From NCBI GenBank assembly GCA_009781755.1, contig WQVD01000016.1:1-59045 (forward strand): DNA of 59,045 nt, written 5' to 3'. The notes beneath the pieces were generated by a model. The model made no database searches, had not been told where the DNA came from, and saw only the letters and a program-made list of their open reading frames with translations. The position numbers were made by a program, and so were the translations under genes. This document shows, piece by piece, positions 8,304-16,125 of the stretch (its first letter is position 1; every line of letters starts with the position of its first letter). Source of the DNA: Defluviitaleaceae bacterium. Lineage in GTDB: Bacteria; Bacillota; Clostridia; Lachnospirales; WQUN01.

Positions 8304-10261
8304 TCCGATTCCTCCAAACTCAAGGTTTCCCATTCTTCATATAATGTGGCCAGCGCGGCCTCGTGTGTGTTTTTTTCGTTAAACACCTGTTCCGATGCGG
8401 CGGCATCGCGGGCGATTTCTTCATTTAATAGCCGTGTGTCGCAGTCGGCAATTGCAACTTCTGTGGCGGCGATTTCTTTTTCCAGCTTGGCGATGCGGGC
8501 GGTGCGTTTGCGTTGGGCGGCTTGTTCGTCCTTGCGTTTTTGCCAGTCGGCCTTTTGCGCAGGGGTGCGGGCGGTGTCGTTGGAGGTTGCAACGGTTGCA
8601 TTTGCTGCCGTACCTTCTGCCGCCAACTTCATCGCCAGCTTCTTTTCCAAGTAATCGTCGTAGTTGCCCGGGAAACGCTTCATCCCGTTTTGTGACAATT
8701 CTAACACACAATTGGCTGTGTGGTTAATAAAATATCGGTCATGCGAAATATAGAGCAGCGTACCGGTGAAATTGCGCAGCGCGTCTTCGAGGATTCCCTT
8801 CGAATATAGGTCAAGGTGATTAGTCGGTTCATCCAACACAAGGAAGTTTGAACCCGCCAATGTAATCTTGGCCAACGCCACGCGGCCGCGCTCGCCGCCC
8901 GACAATGCCGCAATCGGCTTGAACACATCGTCGCCGATGAACATAAAAGCCGCCAGCACAGTGCGGATTTCGGTGTTGGTCATTTTTGGGTAGGTGTCAG
9001 ACAATTCTTGGAAAATATTTTTCGATTCGTCTAAGTTTTGTTGGGCTTGGTCGTAATAACCGGGTTTGACATTCACACCCTCGCGCATGTAGCCGTTCAC
9101 CGCTTCGATTTCGCCCATGATAATCTTGAGCAGGGTCGTCTTGCCGATGCCGTTGGGGCCGATGATGGCGGTTTTGTCGCCGCGCTTCAATTCAAATGTC
9201 ACGCCGGAGAACAGCGGCACATCATCAAACGCCATCGCCAAATCCTCTACGAACAGCACGTCGTGGCCGGACTTGATGGACGGTTCCAATTTCAAGCGCA
9301 TGTTTTGCGGCGGGGCGACGGGTTTGTCTACGCGTTCGATTTTGGCCAGCAGCTTCTCACGTGACTTGGATCGGATGATGGCCGCCTCAGTGCTGAAGCC
9401 GCGGATGGTTTTTATGACTTCTTCGTGGTGCTTGATCACTTTTTGCTGTTCGCGGTAGTGCTTTTCGGCGATTTCACGCGCAGCAGCCTTTTTTTGCACG
9501 AAGGCCGTGTAGTTTCCATTGTATACCTGTGCGGTTTTGTGCTCGATTTCGATGGTCTTGGTCACCACGCGGTCCATAAAATAACGGTCATGCGAAATCA
9601 ACAGCACCGCACCGGGGAAGCCGCGCAAATATTCTTCCAGCCACGCCACGCTTTCGATGTCCAAGTGGTTGGTGGGTTCATCCAACAGGAGCAAGTCGGC
9701 CCGTTCCAATAATAACCGCCCCAACATGGCCCGCGTTTTCTCCCCGCCGGATAATTGCCCGAAGGGTTGCTCCCATCGCTCGTCCGGGAAGCCCAAACCA
9801 CGCAACACCCCGCGCACGCGGCTTGTAGCCTCAAAGCCCCCCTCGTCCGCAAAGCGCATGGACAGCTTGTCGTACCGCGACATCGTGGCTGCCAGTTCAT
9901 CGCTCTGCTGCGTGGCCATGTCCTGTTCCAGCTCCCGCATTTGCGCTTCCATTTTCTTCAACGGCGCAAATACGGCGTCCAACACTTCATATAATGTATG
10001 CATGGGTGACGGCATTTCCACTTCGGCTTGTTCCAACTCCGCCAATTGCGGCAGATACCCCAAGCGCGACCCGCTCGTGCGGATAATCTGCCCCGCGTCC
10101 GCCACCCATTTTCCCGTTATCAAACGGAAAACCGAAGTCTTGCCCGCACCGTTAACCCCCACCAGCGCAACCTTTTCCTTCTCCTCTATAATAAAAGACA
10201 CATCGCGCAGGATTTCGTTGATGCCGATGCTCTTTTGCACTTCTTTCATTTGTAATAACAA
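8300..10261 (-). CDS. ABC-F family ATPase (translation factor type)
   Basis: A 653-aa soluble protein with two ABC domains in tandem and no membrane segments, as in ABC-F proteins that act on the ribosome. The first domain has Walker A GVNGAGKT, signature LSGGEKTR and LLLDEPTNHLD. The second has GPNGIGKTT, LSGGERGR and LVLDEPTNHLD. The inter-domain linker with AAAREIAEKHYREQQKVI is the expected charged helical arm. The C-terminal 85 or so residues are a coiled coil, as in Uup/YfmR/YdiF-type members. The chosen start is TTG at 10261, because AAGGATGG lies 6 nt upstream, whereas the ATG at 10249 would be 18 nt away. It could be a general translation factor or a resistance type; the sequence alone does not decide. 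Confidence 0.92.
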   Translation of the reverse strand: MLLQMKEVQKSIGINEILRDVSFIIEEKEKVALVGVNGAGKTSVFRLITGKWVADAGQIIRTSGSRLGYLPQLAELEQAEVEMPSPMHTLYEVLDAVFAPLKKMEAQMRELEQDMATQQSDELAATMSRYDKLSMRFADEGGFEATSRVRGVLRGLGFPDERWEQPFGQLSGGEKTRAMLGRLLLERADLLLLDEPTNHLDIESVAWLEEYLRGFPGAVLLISHDRYFMDRVVTKTIEIEHKTAQVYNGNYTAFVQKKAAAREIAEKHYREQQKVIKHHEEVIKTIRGFSTEAAIIRSKSREKLLAKIERVDKPVAPPQNMRLKLEPSIKSGHDVLFVEDLAMAFDDVPLFSGVTFELKRGDKTAIIGPNGIGKTTLLKIIMGEIEAVNGYMREGVNVKPGYYDQAQQNLDESKNIFQELSDTYPKMTNTEIRTVLAAFMFIGDDVFKPIAALSGGERGRVALAKITLAGSNFLVLDEPTNHLDLYSKGILEDALRNFTGTLLYISHDRYFINHTANCVLELSQNGMKRFPGNYDDYLEKKLAMKLAAEGTAANATVATSNDTARTPAQKADWQKRKDEQAAQRKRTARIAKLEKEIAATEVAIADCDTRLLNEEIARDAAASEQVFNEKNTHEAALATLYEEWETLSLEESE

Positions 10262-10294
10262 TTGAATCCATCCTTTTTATTCCCATTTCCCGCC

Positions 10295-10323
10295 ATTGTA
10301 GGAAAAAATCGCATGCCGCGCAA
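10295..10323 (-). promoter_or_regulatory. Promoter of the ABC-F/mltG operon
   Basis: TTGCGC (10318-10323 complement), a 17-nt spacer and TACAAT (10295-10300 complement) precede the TTG start at 10261. Confidence 0.6.
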
Positions 10324-10331
10324 ATGATTTC

Positions 10332-10361
10332 TTGTTTATAACGGACATTTCCTTGTACAAT
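10332..10361 (+). promoter_or_regulatory. Promoter of the AT-rich orphan gene
   Basis: TTGTTT (10332-10337), an 18-nt spacer and TACAAT (10356-10361), divergent from and close to the ABC-F promoter. Confidence 0.45.
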
Positions 10362-10418
10362 TAAAGAAATGCAGGTTATCATGCGATTCATCATTTTATA
10401 TTACGAGGAGGAATTGAA

Positions 10419-11057
10419 ATGGGACTTGATATTTACCATTTTAAAGCCACGCTGACAAAACCTCAAAAAATATACCCCGGCTTTGAAAATTATTTCATCA
10501 AATACGGTGATGATGAACATAAATATAACGGCTTCGACGTGGGTATGGAATATTTCGAACCTTACATACAAGAAATAGATGTACCCAAAATCAAAAGAAC
10601 GCTTATCTTTGTCAAAAACGAATCTGATATGGATGACATGAAAAAATTTCTTTATCATGAAACGCATTTTTTTTATGAATCAAACCTGGCAAATATTGAC
10701 AAAGCAGTCATGCACCATGTCGTGCGAAATAAAATGACAAATCTACATATACATAAACTGGACGCACCGAAATGGATTGTTATTTATTTATTTGAATTAG
10801 TTAAGGAAACGGGCTTTTATTACGAAGAGGTTGGTTATCAACGAAAAGGAATGAATAAGCGATTTTGGGAACATTTTAACTCGAACTCAATTTATCAATA
10901 TACGCACAAGTCTGATTTCGAAAATGCACTGTCGTGTGTTGATTATTATTGGAAAGAGGATAGCGCGGAAGTCGTTAATCAACGTAAACAGCAGTTCAAA
11001 ATCGATTTTATAGATAAATATGAATCAAATCGAAGCTGGTTGTGTATTTGCTATTAA
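10419..11057 (+). CDS. AT-rich orphan protein of unknown function
   Basis: A 212-aa protein opening MGLDIYHF, with an excellent ribosome site (GAGGAGG, 8 nt upstream). It is rich in Lys, Asn, Tyr, Phe and His, with no signal peptide or clear membrane segment. Base composition is clearly more AT-rich than the flanking genes, which suggests transfer. Aromatic and acidic residues are spread throughout and no catalytic motif is evident. It stands alone with its own promoter and terminator. The MGLDIY opening is one I associate with small accessory or mobile-element proteins, but I cannot name a family. Confidence 0.65.
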   Translation: MGLDIYHFKATLTKPQKIYPGFENYFIKYGDDEHKYNGFDVGMEYFEPYIQEIDVPKIKRTLIFVKNESDMDDMKKFLYHETHFFYESNLANIDKAVMHHVVRNKMTNLHIHKLDAPKWIVIYLFELVKETGFYYEEVGYQRKGMNKRFWEHFNSNSIYQYTHKSDFENALSCVDYYWKEDSAEVVNQRKQQFKIDFIDKYESNRSWLCICY

Positions 11058-11081
11058 AATTGCTTTTTCGTGATTTTCTAT

Positions 11082-11113
11082 AAACCCCTGTCAATCGGCC
11101 GGGGTTTTATATT
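11082..11113 (+). terminator. Terminator after the orphan gene
   Basis: AAACCCC and GGGGTTT arms around a short loop, followed by TATATTTT. Confidence 0.65.
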
Positions 11114-11139
11114 TTCTTATGTAAAACGCGAGTTTGGGG

Positions 11140-11168
11140 TTGACATTGGATTTCACGTCGGTTATTTT
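11140..11168 (+). promoter_or_regulatory. Promoter of the GntR/ABC operon
   Basis: TTGACA (11140-11145), a 17-nt spacer and TATTTT (11163-11168). Confidence 0.6.
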
Positions 11169-11171
11169 ACA

Positions 11172-11195
11172 CCTAGATACATATGTAACACAGTG
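11172..11195 (+). promoter_or_regulatory. Likely GntR operator
   Basis: The palindrome TACATATGTA (11178-11187), with partial outer symmetry, lies just downstream of the -10. This is where an autorepressing YtrA-type GntR protein would bind. The assignment rests on position and symmetry only. Confidence 0.4.
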
Positions 11196-11221
11196 ACACA
11201 AGGCGCGGAGCGAGGTGAAAA

Positions 11222-11590
11222 ATGATTTTCGTTGAGAACCTTCCTATATATGTGCAGATTGCCAACGATATTAAAGACCAAATCGTCGCGGGTAAGTTGG
11301 CGGATGGCGACAAGTTGCTTTCGTTGCGGGAGTATTCATTGTTGTATGCGGTTACGGCTTTGACGATGCAACGGGCTTTGGGGTTGTTGGAGGCGGAAGC
11401 GGTGATTGACACAAAGAAGGGCGTGGGGTCGTTTGTGAAGGCGGGTGCGGCGGCACAATTGAAGGTGCGTTCGGTGGATGAATTGGTTAACGACTTCATC
11501 GCGCGGGCGGGCAAGATGGGATTGAACAGCGCGCAAATCATGCACCGGGTAGCACAAGGGGTGGCAAAAATAGGAGGCGAGGCAAAATGA
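11222..11590 (+). CDS. Short GntR-family (YtrA-type) transcriptional regulator
   Basis: 122 aa. The N-terminal 75 residues are a winged helix of GntR type (PIYVQIANDIKDQIVAGKL, then LSLREYSLLYAVTALTMQRAL, then a GVGSFV wing). Only about 45 helical residues follow, so there is no metabolite-binding domain; this is the YtrA subgroup. That subgroup commonly controls an adjacent ABC transporter, and here the ATPase start overlaps the stop by 4 nt (ATGA). The Q-x-x-N/T recognition helix appears altered (VTALTMQRAL). GAGGTG precedes the ATG. Confidence 0.88.
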   Translation: MIFVENLPIYVQIANDIKDQIVAGKLADGDKLLSLREYSLLYAVTALTMQRALGLLEAEAVIDTKKGVGSFVKAGAAAQLKVRSVDELVNDFIARAGKMGLNSAQIMHRVAQGVAKIGGEAK

Positions 11591-12285
11591 CCGATGCGGT
11601 GGTGATTCGTAGCGTGAACAAAACGTTCAAGCGCAAAGTGGTGTTTCATGATTTGTCGGTGACTTTTCCTGCGGGGCGCGTTATTGGCTTGCTGGGCGAG
11701 AATGCCATCGGCAAAACCACTTTACTTAAGATGATTGCGGACATCATCAAACCCAACTGCGGTGATATTTTCATCGGCAGTGAACGTGCCGGATTGGCTA
11801 CGCGTGCGCGGGTGAGCTTTATGATAAACCCCGAAAATTTTTATAAATTTATGCGGGTGAAGGATGCGGTGGCGTATTATCGTGATTTTTATCCCGATTT
11901 TGATTATGCGCGAGCGATGCAATTGTGCGAGGATTTTGACCTGGGGCAGAAGTGGAAAATTACATGGCTGTCAAAGGGGCAGCAGGAGCGGCTTTGTATA
12001 TTGCTGTGCTTGTGCCGCCGCGTGGAGGTCTATCTGCTGGACGAACCCGTCGCCGGGTTGGATCCGCGCTTCAAACACGAAAGCATCAAGGCCATGTTGG
12101 CCAACACCGACGACAACAAGACGATTATTATTTCCACCCATTTGCTGCGCGACTTGGACAGTGTGTTTGATGAAGTGACGATTTTGACGCGCGACGGGGT
12201 GTATCAAGCCGCGTGTGACGATATCCGCGCGGGCGGCGAATCGGTTGAACAATTTTACTTGCGTGTGACGGGAGGGAACACATGA
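11587..12285 (+). CDS. ABC transporter ATP-binding protein
   Basis: 232 aa. Walker A GENAIGKTT (37-45), Walker B VYLLDEP, D-loop AGLDP and the switch His in IISTH are present. The signature is L-S-K-G-Q rather than L-S-G-G-Q, a common variant in YtrB/exporter-type ATPases. It is co-transcribed with a GntR regulator before it and a membrane permease after it, with 4-nt overlaps on both sides. Probably an exporter or an envelope-stress transporter; the substrate is unknown. Confidence 0.9.
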   Translation: MTDAVVIRSVNKTFKRKVVFHDLSVTFPAGRVIGLLGENAIGKTTLLKMIADIIKPNCGDIFIGSERAGLATRARVSFMINPENFYKFMRVKDAVAYYRDFYPDFDYARAMQLCEDFDLGQKWKITWLSKGQQERLCILLCLCRRVEVYLLDEPVAGLDPRFKHESIKAMLANTDDNKTIIISTHLLRDLDSVFDEVTILTRDGVYQAACDDIRAGGESVEQFYLRVTGGNT

Positions 12286-13040
12286 GTCCGTTGAAGGCAA
12301 CGATGAAATGGGAGGCCATCAAGTGGTGGTACTTTATTGGTAAGCGGTTGTGGATTGTGGTGCTGTGCTGGGCGTTGATGTTTTTGCCGGTGCCGGGGGT
12401 GCATTGGGAGACGACGACCGCGGGGATGGCAGTGCGGTGGTTGATGTTGCTGATTGTTTTGGGTGCGGGGTTGGCGGCACTGTTGTGTGCGATTCTTTTG
12501 ATGTTTGGATTCCCGTTGTTTTTTGTTTCATTTTCGCCATCGTTAAAATCCGCAATCATGGAACGCGGTAGCGGGTACTCTGTCGGTTATCAAGTGGGTG
12601 TCCGCATGTTGTATGCGTTGGCAACCTACGCATTGAGTGCGGGGATGGTTGTGGTTACCTTGTTTGCATCACGTATGTACGCAAGAGCTGATATTGAATG
12701 GATGGCAGGCATCAGCAATGAACATATCCAATACTTTTTCTTGCTTCATATAAATATGCTTCCGATGTTTGTGATTGCACTGCCGTTGATTTTTTTCATG
12801 ATACCGTCACAAATAAATATTAAATCGATTTACCAAAATAAATGGTACGCAATATTGCAAAGCCTCATTATAATTCCGCTTTTTATTTCCGTACCCGGTA
12901 TGTCAACGGTTTTATTCTTGCCAAACCTCACCGAAGGATGGCACATTGCTGCGGTGTGGGGTGTATTTTTATTGTCGATGTCATTGTATATTCTTCTTTC
13001 CATCCGCATCATTAACCGCTGTAGTGAAGTCAACGTTTGA
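12282..13040 (+). CDS. ABC transporter permease subunit
   Basis: 252 aa with about six hydrophobic segments (around 20-40, 48-88, 108-128, 148-172, 185-208 and 216-240) and a short cytoplasmic N-terminus. No conserved enzyme motif is present. Its job is inferred from membrane topology and its 4-nt overlap with the ATPase gene. One permease gene with one ATPase gene suggests a homodimeric core. The substrate is unknown. Confidence 0.75.
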   Translation: MSPLKATMKWEAIKWWYFIGKRLWIVVLCWALMFLPVPGVHWETTTAGMAVRWLMLLIVLGAGLAALLCAILLMFGFPLFFVSFSPSLKSAIMERGSGYSVGYQVGVRMLYALATYALSAGMVVVTLFASRMYARADIEWMAGISNEHIQYFFLLHINMLPMFVIALPLIFFMIPSQINIKSIYQNKWYAILQSLIIIPLFISVPGMSTVLFLPNLTEGWHIAAVWGVFLLSMSLYILLSIRIINRCSEVNV

Positions 13041-13066
13041 CACCCGCGTTGTCCATTCCGTATAAT
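13037..13066 (+). promoter_or_regulatory. Near-consensus promoter abutting an ATG (leaderless-looking)
   Basis: TTGACA (13037-13042), an 18-nt spacer and TATAAT (13061-13066). The ATG of the next gene begins only 7 nt after the -10, so the mRNA would start at or within a base or two of the start codon. No ribosome site is present. Confidence 0.8.
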
Positions 13067-13073
13067 CCCCCGC

Positions 13074-13913
13074 ATGGAACAGTTGATGGCTTTAAGGGCA
13101 CGTCTGTACGAAATTAAATGGAACCCCGCTGTGGCGTTGGTTGCTTTGTTTTTTTCGTTCGTGGTTGTGGCGGCAATTTTGAGTTCAATTTATGTATCTT
13201 TCATGGGGCGCATGGCCAACCCGTTTGGCCAAATGGTAGCCCCTTTTATTTTGGGCGCGGCGCTGGGCGGCACGGTTTTTGGGTTGAAGCGGCTGTTTAC
13301 CGTGCGGTGGGATATCCCTGCGGGTCTAGTTATTGTGCTGGGTTGCTTGACCGTGTACGTCATGGCGTGGAATGGCTTCCCCCTGCGCGGCCCGTTGGAA
13401 ATCTTTGAATTTTGGCAACGCGACATGCCCGAAGCCGTGGCGGATATGGTGTACCGCTGGGAATTGCCCGAACGGGTGCATCGCGCCGCAGGTATTATTG
13501 AAGGTGTCGCCATCGCTGTGCCGCCGTTGTTTATGGCGTTTCGGCGGGCGGGTGTGTTTATGAAGCGACACAACCGCTGGGCAAAGTTAAAGGTATTGGA
13601 CTACGGATTCCAGCCTTTCCACGACCACGAATTGGATCAGTTGGCTGTGGGCGACAGTGAAGTTTTGCTGCGTAAGGGCATTGATTTGACCGGGCACAAT
13701 CGCATCCATTGCATCGCCACTTGCTACGTGGACGACACCTTGACCGAGTACCTCGCTGTGTTCAAAGCCGGGTGGAACCGCCACGGGCAAATCGAGCACG
13801 GTTCGCTGTTACTGCTTACCCTGTATACCCCGGAGCGCATTCAATCTTTGGTTGACGCACTGTACGAAATCCACCGCGAAAGTGAAGTCGAGTATAGGGA
13901 GGAAGAAGTATGA
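13074..13913 (+). CDS. Membrane protein of unknown function, coupled to alanine dehydrogenase
   Basis: 279 aa. Three hydrophobic segments (about 18-40, 55-70 and 80-97) are followed by an amphipathic stretch and a weak fourth segment (about 140-160). A soluble C-terminal domain of about 115 residues is rich in His, Asp and Leu. No family recognised. The ATG at 13074 lies directly behind the -10 and has no Shine-Dalgarno; the in-frame ATG at 13086 would be the next candidate. The stop overlaps the start of ald by 4 nt, so the two are co-translated and may be functionally linked. Confidence 0.7.
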   Translation: MEQLMALRARLYEIKWNPAVALVALFFSFVVVAAILSSIYVSFMGRMANPFGQMVAPFILGAALGGTVFGLKRLFTVRWDIPAGLVIVLGCLTVYVMAWNGFPLRGPLEIFEFWQRDMPEAVADMVYRWELPERVHRAAGIIEGVAIAVPPLFMAFRRAGVFMKRHNRWAKLKVLDYGFQPFHDHELDQLAVGDSEVLLRKGIDLTGHNRIHCIATCYVDDTLTEYLAVFKAGWNRHGQIEHGSLLLLTLYTPERIQSLVDALYEIHRESEVEYREEEV

Positions 13914-15028
13914 AAGTTGGAACCGTCACCGAAATCAAGCAAGGCGAATTCCGCGTAGGGCTCACCCCCGGCAGCGTAGTGGAATATATCCGCAACGGCC
14001 ACGCCGTGTACGTGCAAGCGGGCGCGGGCAACGGTTCGGGCTTCTCCGACGGCGAATACACTGCCGCCGGGGCGCAAATCCTACCCACCGCAGAGGCCGT
14101 GTGGGAAACCTGCGATATGATCGTAAAAGTCAAAGAACCCCTCGCCGTTGAATATCCCCTGATGCGCGAAGGGCAAATCATCTACACCTACCTGCACCTA
14201 GCCGCCGACCGCGACCTCACCGAAGCCCTCCTGGCCCGCAAATGCAAGGCTGTAGCCTACGAAACCATCCGCGACCACGCCGGTGGCCTGCCCCTCCTGC
14301 GCCCTATGAGCGAAATCGCAGGCAAATTAAGCATTCAAACCGGCGCACGTTGCCTTGAGAAACACATGGGCGGACGCGGCGTATTACTGGGCGGTGCCGT
14401 AGGTGTACCCAGCGGCAATATTGTTGTTATCGGCGGGGGCGTAGTAGGCACTGCCGCCATGAAGATGGCCGTGGGGCTGGGTGCCAATGTCACCATTTTG
14501 GACACATCCGTTGACCGCCTCACTTACTTGGATGATATTTTCGGCAACCGCATACAAACCCTATATTCAACGTCGGCCAATATACAAACCGCCATCGCGC
14601 AGGCCGATTTGGTCATCGGCGCCGTCCTTATCCCCGGTGCCGCCGCGCCCAAGCTCGTCAAGCGTGCACAACTCAAAACCATGCGCGAAGGTTCTGTCGT
14701 AGTTGACGTAGCCGTAGATCAAGGCGGTTGCTTCGAAACCACCCGCCGCACCTACCACGACGCGCCCACCTATGTGGAAGAAGGCATCATCCACTATTGC
14801 GTAGCCAACATGCCCGGTGCCGTAAGCCGGACATCGACGTTTGCGTTGACGAATGCGACGCTGCTGCCGGGTGTCAAGATTGCAAATATGGGGCTTGAGG
14901 CAGCGGTACGCGCTGATGCAAATTTGCTGCCGGGCGTGAATTGCTATGCCGGGCATTTGACTTGCGAAGAGGTAGCGGTAGCTTTTGGCATGGGGTATAC
15001 GCCGTTGGGGGATGTGTTGGGCGGTTAA
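13910..15028 (+). CDS. ald: Alanine dehydrogenase
   Basis: NAD-dependent interconversion of L-alanine and pyruvate plus ammonia. 372 aa, the family length. The N-terminal substrate half shows EFRVGLTP and VKVKEP (catalytic Lys), then YTYLHLA (catalytic His). The Rossmann motif is GGGVVG, followed by LGANVTILD. GAEL-type C-terminal residues and CYAGHLTCEEVA are typical. GGGAGG precedes the ATG, which overlaps the upstream membrane-protein gene by 4 nt. In Bacillota this enzyme feeds alanine catabolism and sporulation. Confidence 0.95.
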   Translation: MKVGTVTEIKQGEFRVGLTPGSVVEYIRNGHAVYVQAGAGNGSGFSDGEYTAAGAQILPTAEAVWETCDMIVKVKEPLAVEYPLMREGQIIYTYLHLAADRDLTEALLARKCKAVAYETIRDHAGGLPLLRPMSEIAGKLSIQTGARCLEKHMGGRGVLLGGAVGVPSGNIVVIGGGVVGTAAMKMAVGLGANVTILDTSVDRLTYLDDIFGNRIQTLYSTSANIQTAIAQADLVIGAVLIPGAAAPKLVKRAQLKTMREGSVVVDVAVDQGGCFETTRRTYHDAPTYVEEGIIHYCVANMPGAVSRTSTFALTNATLLPGVKIANMGLEAAVRADANLLPGVNCYAGHLTCEEVAVAFGMGYTPLGDVLGG

Positions 15029-15034
15029 GGTCGC

Positions 15035-15130
15035 GGTTAAAGTCAAGAGATTAAGACCCTGGGCGCTGCCCAGACCCGCAAGGGGAAAGCGTTCCCCCTT
15101 GACCCCGCGCTGTGGCTACGCCCGCCGCCG
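15035..15130 (+). repeat. Intergenic palindromic repeat, copy R1
   Basis: First of nine related elements. It contains hairpin 1 (CTGGGCGCTGCCCAG), hairpin 2 (AAGGGGAAAGCGTTCCCCCTT) and a CGCGCTGTGGC tail, then AGTACAA about 20 nt on and an intrinsic terminator. It follows ald. Confidence 0.85.
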
Positions 15131-15150
15131 ATGAATAGTACAAATTTTGT

Positions 15151-15182
15151 AAAAAATGCGCCCATTGGGGGCGCATTTTTTT
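15151..15182. terminator. Bidirectional terminator between ald and ttcA
   Basis: AAAAAATGCGCCC, a 4-nt loop, then GGGGCGCATTTTTTT. It is flanked by repeat copies R1 and R2 in opposite orientations and serves both converging genes. Confidence 0.88.
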
Positions 15183-15189
15183 ATGTTTT

Positions 15190-15325
15190 GATATTTGCAC
15201 TGTCGTGATTGAAAGGGGGCGACGCCCAAAACAGGGGTCAAGGGGCGAGTCGCCCCTTGCGGGTCTGGGCAGCGCCCAGGGTTTTCATCTTTTGGTTTTC
15301 ATCTTTTGACCTTCGTCTTTTGAAC
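15190..15325 (-). repeat. Intergenic palindromic repeat, copy R2 (inverted)
   Basis: Reverse orientation of the R1 family, with CTGGGCAGCGCCCAG and CAAGGGGCGAGTCGCCCCTTG hairpins and an AGTGCAA element next to the shared terminator. It lies downstream of the leftward ttcA-like gene. The imperfect segment ATCTTTTG is repeated three times at its outer end. Confidence 0.8.
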
Positions 15326-15330
15326 TTTCG

Positions 15331-16125
15331 CTATCGCTCAATAAACCCCAGCACCCTTTCAGCGTTTACGCGATGCGTGCTTTGGAAAATATGGCCCTCT
15401 ACGTCGGGATTGTCTTGTTTTAACCGCTTAATTAACGCCTTGACCGCTGCGCGGCGTCCGCCGGATTCTGTTAGGGTGCAGTTTTCGGCTAGGGGACAGC
15501 CACACTTGATGAAGGAGAGGTCGTTGTAGCGTTGCCAATTTATGATGGCGTCTTCATGGACGCAGTAGAGTGGCCTTATCAGGTGCATGCCGGGGTAGTT
15601 GCGGCTGGGCAGGGCGGGCATCATGGTTTCGAAAGTGCCGCCGTGTAGGAGATTCATTAGGACGGTTTCGATTACGTCTGAGTTGTGGTGGCCTAGGGCT
15701 ATTTTATTGCAATCTAGGGCTTGGGCTTGGGCGTAGAGGTGGCCACGGCGCATGCGGGCGCAGAGGTAGCAAGGGCTGCGGTCGGTTTGAGTGACGACTT
15801 GGAAAATGTCGGTGTTGAAGTATTGAAGGGGGATATCGAGGAGGGCGGCGTTGGCCTCGATTTTGTGGCGGGTGCGGGTGTCGTAACCGGGATCCATGCA
15901 CAGGAAATGCAGAGCGAAAGGGAAATCGCTGTGGCGTTGGAGGAGCTGCATGAGTTTGGCGAGGACAAAAGAGTCCTTTCCGCCGGATACGCAGACGGCG
16001 ATGGCGTCGTTGGGCGCGAGAAGTTGGTATTGCTTGATGCCCTCTATGAACGGCCGCCATAGGGTAGTGCGGAATTTTTTGGTCATGCTGCGCTCGATGG
16101 ATTGTAGGGGTGTTAGGGTTCTCAT
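15331..16125 (-). CDS. TtcA-family tRNA thiolation enzyme
   Basis: 264 aa from the ATG that overlaps the desulfurase stop by 4 nt. PP-loop ATPase motif SGGKDS (47-52), a C-x-x-C pair in PCYLCARMRRG and a downstream Cys in CGCPLAENC match TtcA-type enzymes. These use an iron-sulfur cluster to thiolate cytidine 32 of tRNA. HHNSDVIETVLMNLLHGG is also characteristic. A directly coupled cysteine desulfurase would supply sulfur, which supports the assignment. Related PP-loop thiolases with other target bases cannot be excluded. Confidence 0.85.
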   Translation of the reverse strand: MRTLTPLQSIERSMTKKFRTTLWRPFIEGIKQYQLLAPNDAIAVCVSGGKDSFVLAKLMQLLQRHSDFPFALHFLCMDPGYDTRTRHKIEANAALLDIPLQYFNTDIFQVVTQTDRSPCYLCARMRRGHLYAQAQALDCNKIALGHHNSDVIETVLMNLLHGGTFETMMPALPSRNYPGMHLIRPLYCVHEDAIINWQRYNDLSFIKCGCPLAENCTLTESGGRRAAVKALIKRLKQDNPDVEGHIFQSTHRVNAERVLGFIER

